Shown piece by piece: positions 60,855 through 64,000 of a DNA stretch of 64,000 nucleotides. The notes under the pieces are model-generated. The model was not told the DNA's origin. It searched no databases and was given only the letters and a program-made list of their open reading frames with translations. Source of the stretch: Acidobacteriota bacterium (lineage in GTDB: Bacteria; Acidobacteriota; Vicinamibacteria; Vicinamibacterales; CAVVIG01); the NCBI GenBank assembly GCA_003222395.1, contig QHWB01000031.1:64501-128500 (forward strand), given 5' to 3'. Positions within the stretch are counted from its first letter, which is position 1; the number at the start of each line of letters is the position of its first letter. A program made the position numbers and the translations under genes.

Positions 60855-63392
60855 CTAGTACGCCACCAACAGCCGCGCGGCACGCTCGATCTGCGCCTCG
60901 CTCGGCAGATAGAACTCCTCGAGCGGCGGTGAATAGGGCACCGGCGTGTCGAGGGCGCCGACAATGCGGACGGGCGCGTCGAGATGCTCGAAGGCTTCTT
61001 CCTGCACCGTGGCCGCGATGCTTTCGCCGATGCCGCCGGTGCGCGAGTCCTCGTGAATGACGAGCACCCGGTGACAGCGGCGCGCCAGCGAGAGCACCGC
61101 GCCGCGGTCGAGCGGCACGAGGGTGCGCAAATCGAGGACGCTCGCCTCGATCCCGTCGGCCGCCAGCCGCTCTGCGACGCGCAGGCCGACGTGGACGAAT
61201 GCGCCATAAGAAATCATGACCAGATCGCCGCCGGCGCGCCGCAGCGCCGAACGGCCGAGAGGAATCGGCGCCGGCGGGTCATCGCCAATGACTTGCCTGA
61301 TCCGCGGATCTCGATAGAGCGCGATGTGCTCGTAATACAACACGGGATCGGGATCCGCGACCGCCGACGCCATGAGCGCGCGCGCGTCGTGCGGCGTCGA
61401 CGGCACGACGATCTTCAGTCCCGCGGTGCGATAGAACCAGGGCTCCGTGTTCTGCGAATGGTACGGGCCGGCATGGCGCAGGCCGCCAAACGGCATCCGA
61501 ACGACCATCGGCACGGCGCCGCCCCAGCGGTACCGGATTTTCGCGGCGTTGTTGACGAGCTGATTGAACCCGGTCGCGACGAAGTCGTTGAACTGGATCT
61601 CGCCGATCGGCCGTTGCCCGGCGAGCGCCGCGCCGACGCAGACGCCGAGCACGGCGCCTTCCGCGAGAGGCGAGTTGATGATGCGGTGGCCGAACTCCTT
61701 CAACAGAGGCCGCAGCAGCAGGAAGGCGTTGCCGTACACGCCGCCGACGTCCTCGCCGTACACGAACACGCGTGGATCAGCGCGTAAGGCATCGCCCACG
61801 CCGAGCATCACGGCTTCGAGAAACGTGCGACCTTTCGGATCGAATGCCGAAGCCTGCTCGACCTGAAACGCAGAGCCCGCTGAGAGATCGATTTTCTTTG
61901 CGTGCTCGGCGTGCTCGGCGTGCTCGGCGTGCTCGGCGTTTCGCAACCTGATCTCCGGATCCAGCACTTCAACGTGGCGTCGCGGCGCTTCGTCCGCGAA
62001 AACGCCGATGCCGGCCTGCGCGCCGTCGGGCCACGGCGCTTCGATGACCGCCCGCGCCTGCTCCTCGACCATCGCGGCGGCTTCGCGCTTGAAGCGATCG
62101 AGATCCCCCGGCTCGACGATGCCCGCCGCTTCGAGCTTCGCCGCGTAGGTGTCGATCGGATCGCGTGCCGCCCAGTATTCGTACAGCTCGCGGTTCGCGT
62201 ATCCGTGCTCGGAAAGCGGCGCGTATTCCCATGACGGCTGCGGATCGCGCCCGAGGTACAACATGTCGTCGTGATGCGCGTGGCCGCACATGCGCATCGA
62301 GACGGTTTCAATCAGCGTCGGCCCTTCGCCCGCGCGCGCGCGCTCGGCCGCCCAGGTGAACGCCGCGGCTATCGCATCGGGATCGGTCCCGTCGATCGTG
62401 ATGCCGGGCACGCCGTAGCCGGCGGCCTTGTCGGCAAAGACCCGCGCGGCGGTCTGCTCGCCGAGCGGCGTCGACAGCGCCGTGTGATTGTTTTCGAGGC
62501 AGAAGATCGCCGGCAGTTTGCGCGCGGCGCACAGGTTGATCGCTTCGTGCCATTCGCCGAGCGACGATCCCCCTTCGCCGATGAACGAGACGGCAACGCG
62601 TCCGGATCCGTCGCGCGCGAACGCCATGGCCATGCCGGCGATCGTCAGCGTCGCCGTCGTCAGCGGCGCCGCCGGCGGCAGGATGCCCCACTCGAAGTCG
62701 CCGATGTGCAGATCCTTTCCGTCGAGCGGCGCGCCGATCTTGCCCATCTGCGCATTGAGGACCATGCGAACGGTATCCGGCGCTGATCGCATGGCGAGCG
62801 TCGCGCCAAGGTCGCGGATGACGGGTCCGATCACGTCGCCGTTCCAGCGCCCGTCGGCCGCGCGGTAAGCCGCCCCGCGGCGCAGACGGATCGCCGCGGC
62901 GTAGATCGCTTCCTGGCCGAGCGATCGGAATCCCTTGCCCTGAAATCCGGCGCCGCCGTACTTGATCTCGCCGGTCATGAAGAAGGTCTTCAGGCGATTG
63001 TCCGTCGCGCGGGTGAGCACCATCCCGCGGAGAATCTCGACGCGCTCTTCGCGCGTCAGCGACGCTTCGATGGCGGCGCGGCGCAGGAAACCGTCGCAGT
63101 CGTCGAGCAGCGCCGCGTACGCCTGACCGATTCGCCGTTCGGCGGTCGTGCGCGGCGTCGTCTCCGCGAGGCCGGGCGGCACGTCGCGCGCCTGGAGGCG
63201 CCGCGCGAGCTCACGACGAAGCAGGGGCCGGACCACGTCGATCTCCGCCTCGGTGCGTGGCTCGCGCCCGCCGCGCGCCGCCTCGAACGCGTCGAGCGCG
63301 TCGGTGAGCGCGAACGGCTGCCGCTCGGCGACGAACGCGCCGAACCGGCTCGCGATTCCCGTCAGCTTCTCGATCTGTGCGCGGCTGGACAT
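60855..63392 (-). CDS. Fused alpha/beta E1 component of a 2-oxoacid (branched-chain-type) dehydrogenase
   Basis: Thiamine-diphosphate-dependent decarboxylase with both E1 chains in one 845-aa protein. The alpha part carries the TPP motif (GEGGSSLGEWHEAINLC near residue 272 to CLENNHTAL) and MCGHAHHDD. The beta part starts at about residue 520 (VFVYGEDVGGVYGNAF, FNQLVNNAAKIRYRWGG, GGLRHAGPYHSQNTE, LVIHEDSRTGGIGESIA). The junction, residues ~483-500, is an AEH repeat (9-bp DNA units at 61901-61943). Substrate could be branched-chain 2-oxoacids; no E2 or E3 gene is in the window. Confidence 0.9.
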   Translation of the reverse strand: MSSRAQIEKLTGIASRFGAFVAERQPFALTDALDAFEAARGGREPRTEAEIDVVRPLLRRELARRLQARDVPPGLAETTPRTTAERRIGQAYAALLDDCDGFLRRAAIEASLTREERVEILRGMVLTRATDNRLKTFFMTGEIKYGGAGFQGKGFRSLGQEAIYAAAIRLRRGAAYRAADGRWNGDVIGPVIRDLGATLAMRSAPDTVRMVLNAQMGKIGAPLDGKDLHIGDFEWGILPPAAPLTTATLTIAGMAMAFARDGSGRVAVSFIGEGGSSLGEWHEAINLCAARKLPAIFCLENNHTALSTPLGEQTAARVFADKAAGYGVPGITIDGTDPDAIAAAFTWAAERARAGEGPTLIETVSMRMCGHAHHDDMLYLGRDPQPSWEYAPLSEHGYANRELYEYWAARDPIDTYAAKLEAAGIVEPGDLDRFKREAAAMVEEQARAVIEAPWPDGAQAGIGVFADEAPRRHVEVLDPEIRLRNAEHAEHAEHAEHAKKIDLSAGSAFQVEQASAFDPKGRTFLEAVMLGVGDALRADPRVFVYGEDVGGVYGNAFLLLRPLLKEFGHRIINSPLAEGAVLGVCVGAALAGQRPIGEIQFNDFVATGFNQLVNNAAKIRYRWGGAVPMVVRMPFGGLRHAGPYHSQNTEPWFYRTAGLKIVVPSTPHDARALMASAVADPDPVLYYEHIALYRDPRIRQVIGDDPPAPIPLGRSALRRAGGDLVMISYGAFVHVGLRVAERLAADGIEASVLDLRTLVPLDRGAVLSLARRCHRVLVIHEDSRTGGIGESIAATVQEEAFEHLDAPVRIVGALDTPVPYSPPLEEFYLPSEAQIERAARLLVAY
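61901..61943 (-). repeat. 9-bp CGTGCTCGG tandem repeat at the E1 alpha/beta linker
   Basis: Four or more perfect 9-bp copies encode AEHAEHAEHAEH within RLRNAEHAEHAEHAEHAKK. A related NAERAEHAAKN segment occurs in the Nudix enzyme (12599-12634). Confidence 0.8.
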
Positions 63393-63414
63393 CTTCTAAA
63401 AATCGTAATCGATC

Positions 63415-63837
63415 TCAGATGAGCCGAATGGCGCCCGACCGATCCACGGCGAGATGCATGCCGGTTTCGAGCGACGCGAAGTCGGCGTCGGCGAGCGCGA
63501 CGACCGGAAACGCCTTGCCATACATCAGCTCGGCGACGATCGACGCCAGCGCGAAGAACGAATCGGTGCCGGTGGTGAGAATGGCCGCCGGCGCGGTGCC
63601 TGCGCGGACCGACTCGAGGAGCACCGCGGTCGTCGTCGACGATCCTTTGCTGAACGGCACGGCGAGGATCCGGCCGGCGGCGCGAACCCCCGCCAGCGGG
63701 TGATGACGATCGATGATCTCTCCAGTCCTGAAATCGTAACCGCCCCAGAAGGACAGCGATTCGTCGGTGACGAGCGCTTCGCCACGGGCGTCGCCCGCCA
63801 CGATCGCGCGGCCGAAGATCACACCGTCGGCTGCCAT
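63415..63837 (-). CDS. Aconitase X small subunit (swivel domain)
   Basis: 140-aa DUF126 swivel domain of the two-subunit aconitase X (AcnX) enzymes. Family features: [40 protein letters not shown], and the conserved [16 protein letters not shown] loop, which carries the catalytic Ser. ATG 63837 overlaps the end of the large-subunit gene by 19 bases. Bacterial two-subunit AcnX enzymes include cis-3-hydroxy-L-proline dehydratases and archaeal members include mevalonate 5-phosphate dehydratase; the substrate here is not known. Confidence 0.88.
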   Translation of the reverse strand: MAADGVIFGRAIVAGDARGEALVTDESLSFWGGYDFRTGEIIDRHHPLAGVRAAGRILAVPFSKGSSTTTAVLLESVRAGTAPAAILTTGTDSFFALASIVAELMYGKAFPVVALADADFASLETGMHLAVDRSGAIRLI

Positions 63838-64000
63838 ATGGAATCGTCTCGCACCACCCGTCCTTCGATCGCCGACCGGACGCAATCGGCCAGGCTGCCG
63901 AAGGTGATGCGCGAACCCAGCAGGCTCGGCGCGTAGTACGCGTATTTCGCCGAGTTCGTCATCAACGTCTTGATCTCGGCCGGCAGCATCGGCGACGCGA
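63819..64000 (-). CDS. Aconitase X large subunit, C-terminal end (partial)
   Basis: The last 59 codons of the AcnX catalytic subunit; the rest lies beyond the window. The visible end reads [40 protein letters not shown] and [15 protein letters not shown], the family C-terminal pattern. It sits directly upstream of the swivel subunit with a 19-base overlap, so the pair is cotranslated. Confidence 0.82.
   Translation of the reverse strand, partial: ASPMLPAEIKTLMTNSAKYAYYAPSLLGSRITFGSLADCVRSAIEGRVVRDDSIWQPTV

Overview
The window looks like chromosomal DNA from a high-GC Gram-negative bacterium, most likely an acidobacterium of the Vicinamibacteria type. This is an inference from gene content: three large Oar-like TonB-dependent receptors, VWFA-related proteins of the acidobacterial kind, a decayed ADOP-type (acidobacterial duplicated orphan permease) gene, TPR-tailed sulfatase-like lipoproteins and GlnRS. 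No rRNA, tRNA, CRISPR array, prophage or insertion sequence was seen.

Layout. 1-2785 (minus): recQ (C-terminus cut by the window edge) behind ispG. 2805-2966: repeat cluster. 2975-8236: quinone reductase, UPF0182 membrane protein, VOC protein (minus), double-domain periplasmic FKBP. 8280-11443 (minus): a peroxiredoxin with an in-frame TGA at the peroxidatic position, then a HEAT/DUF349 protein. 11520-13117: SGNH lipoprotein and CoA pyrophosphatase. 13133-16962: divergent type I and type III glutamine synthetases. 16985-23281: topoisomerase subunit A (ParC-like), NYN/OST-HTH RNase-like protein, S9 peptidase, small coiled-coil ORF. 23401-30280 (minus): translationally coupled operon of a 997-aa unknown exported protein and two VWA proteins. 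30290-33667: topoisomerase subunit B (ParE-like) and a diguanylate cyclase. 33668-38002 (minus): aminotransferase and TonB-dependent receptor. 38241-44499: short asparaginase, M20 peptidase and two coupled sulfatase/TPR lipoproteins. 44728-51041: two TonB-dependent receptors, the first frameshifted. 51047-54045: DinB protein, decayed permease, GNAT, lipoprotein, DinB remnant. 54132-56340: BACON-type lipoprotein and outer-membrane barrel. 56401-64000 (minus): TPR/NTF2-like membrane protein, glnS, HAD phosphatase, membrane protein, fused 2-oxoacid dehydrogenase E1, and an aconitase-X pair cut by the window end.

Two signals stand out. First, the peroxiredoxin at 10952-11443 reads as a selenoprotein: TGA falls at the catalytic position of a Prx motif and a bacterial SECIS-like hairpin with a GGU loop follows at the right distance. 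Second, the DNA carries several families of short hairpin repeats, some REP-like with a GTAG/GTGG foot. They are not confined to intergenic DNA: they sit in frame inside topoisomerase subunit B, an M20 peptidase, an S9 peptidase, the E1 fusion, a Nudix enzyme, the sulfatases and the 997-aa protein. They also build signal peptides and protein ends. Two insertions are composite: 25-bp inverted REP-like ends enclosing a tandem array with a period divisible by three. This pattern of translated REP-like elements is the best candidate here for an undescribed system.
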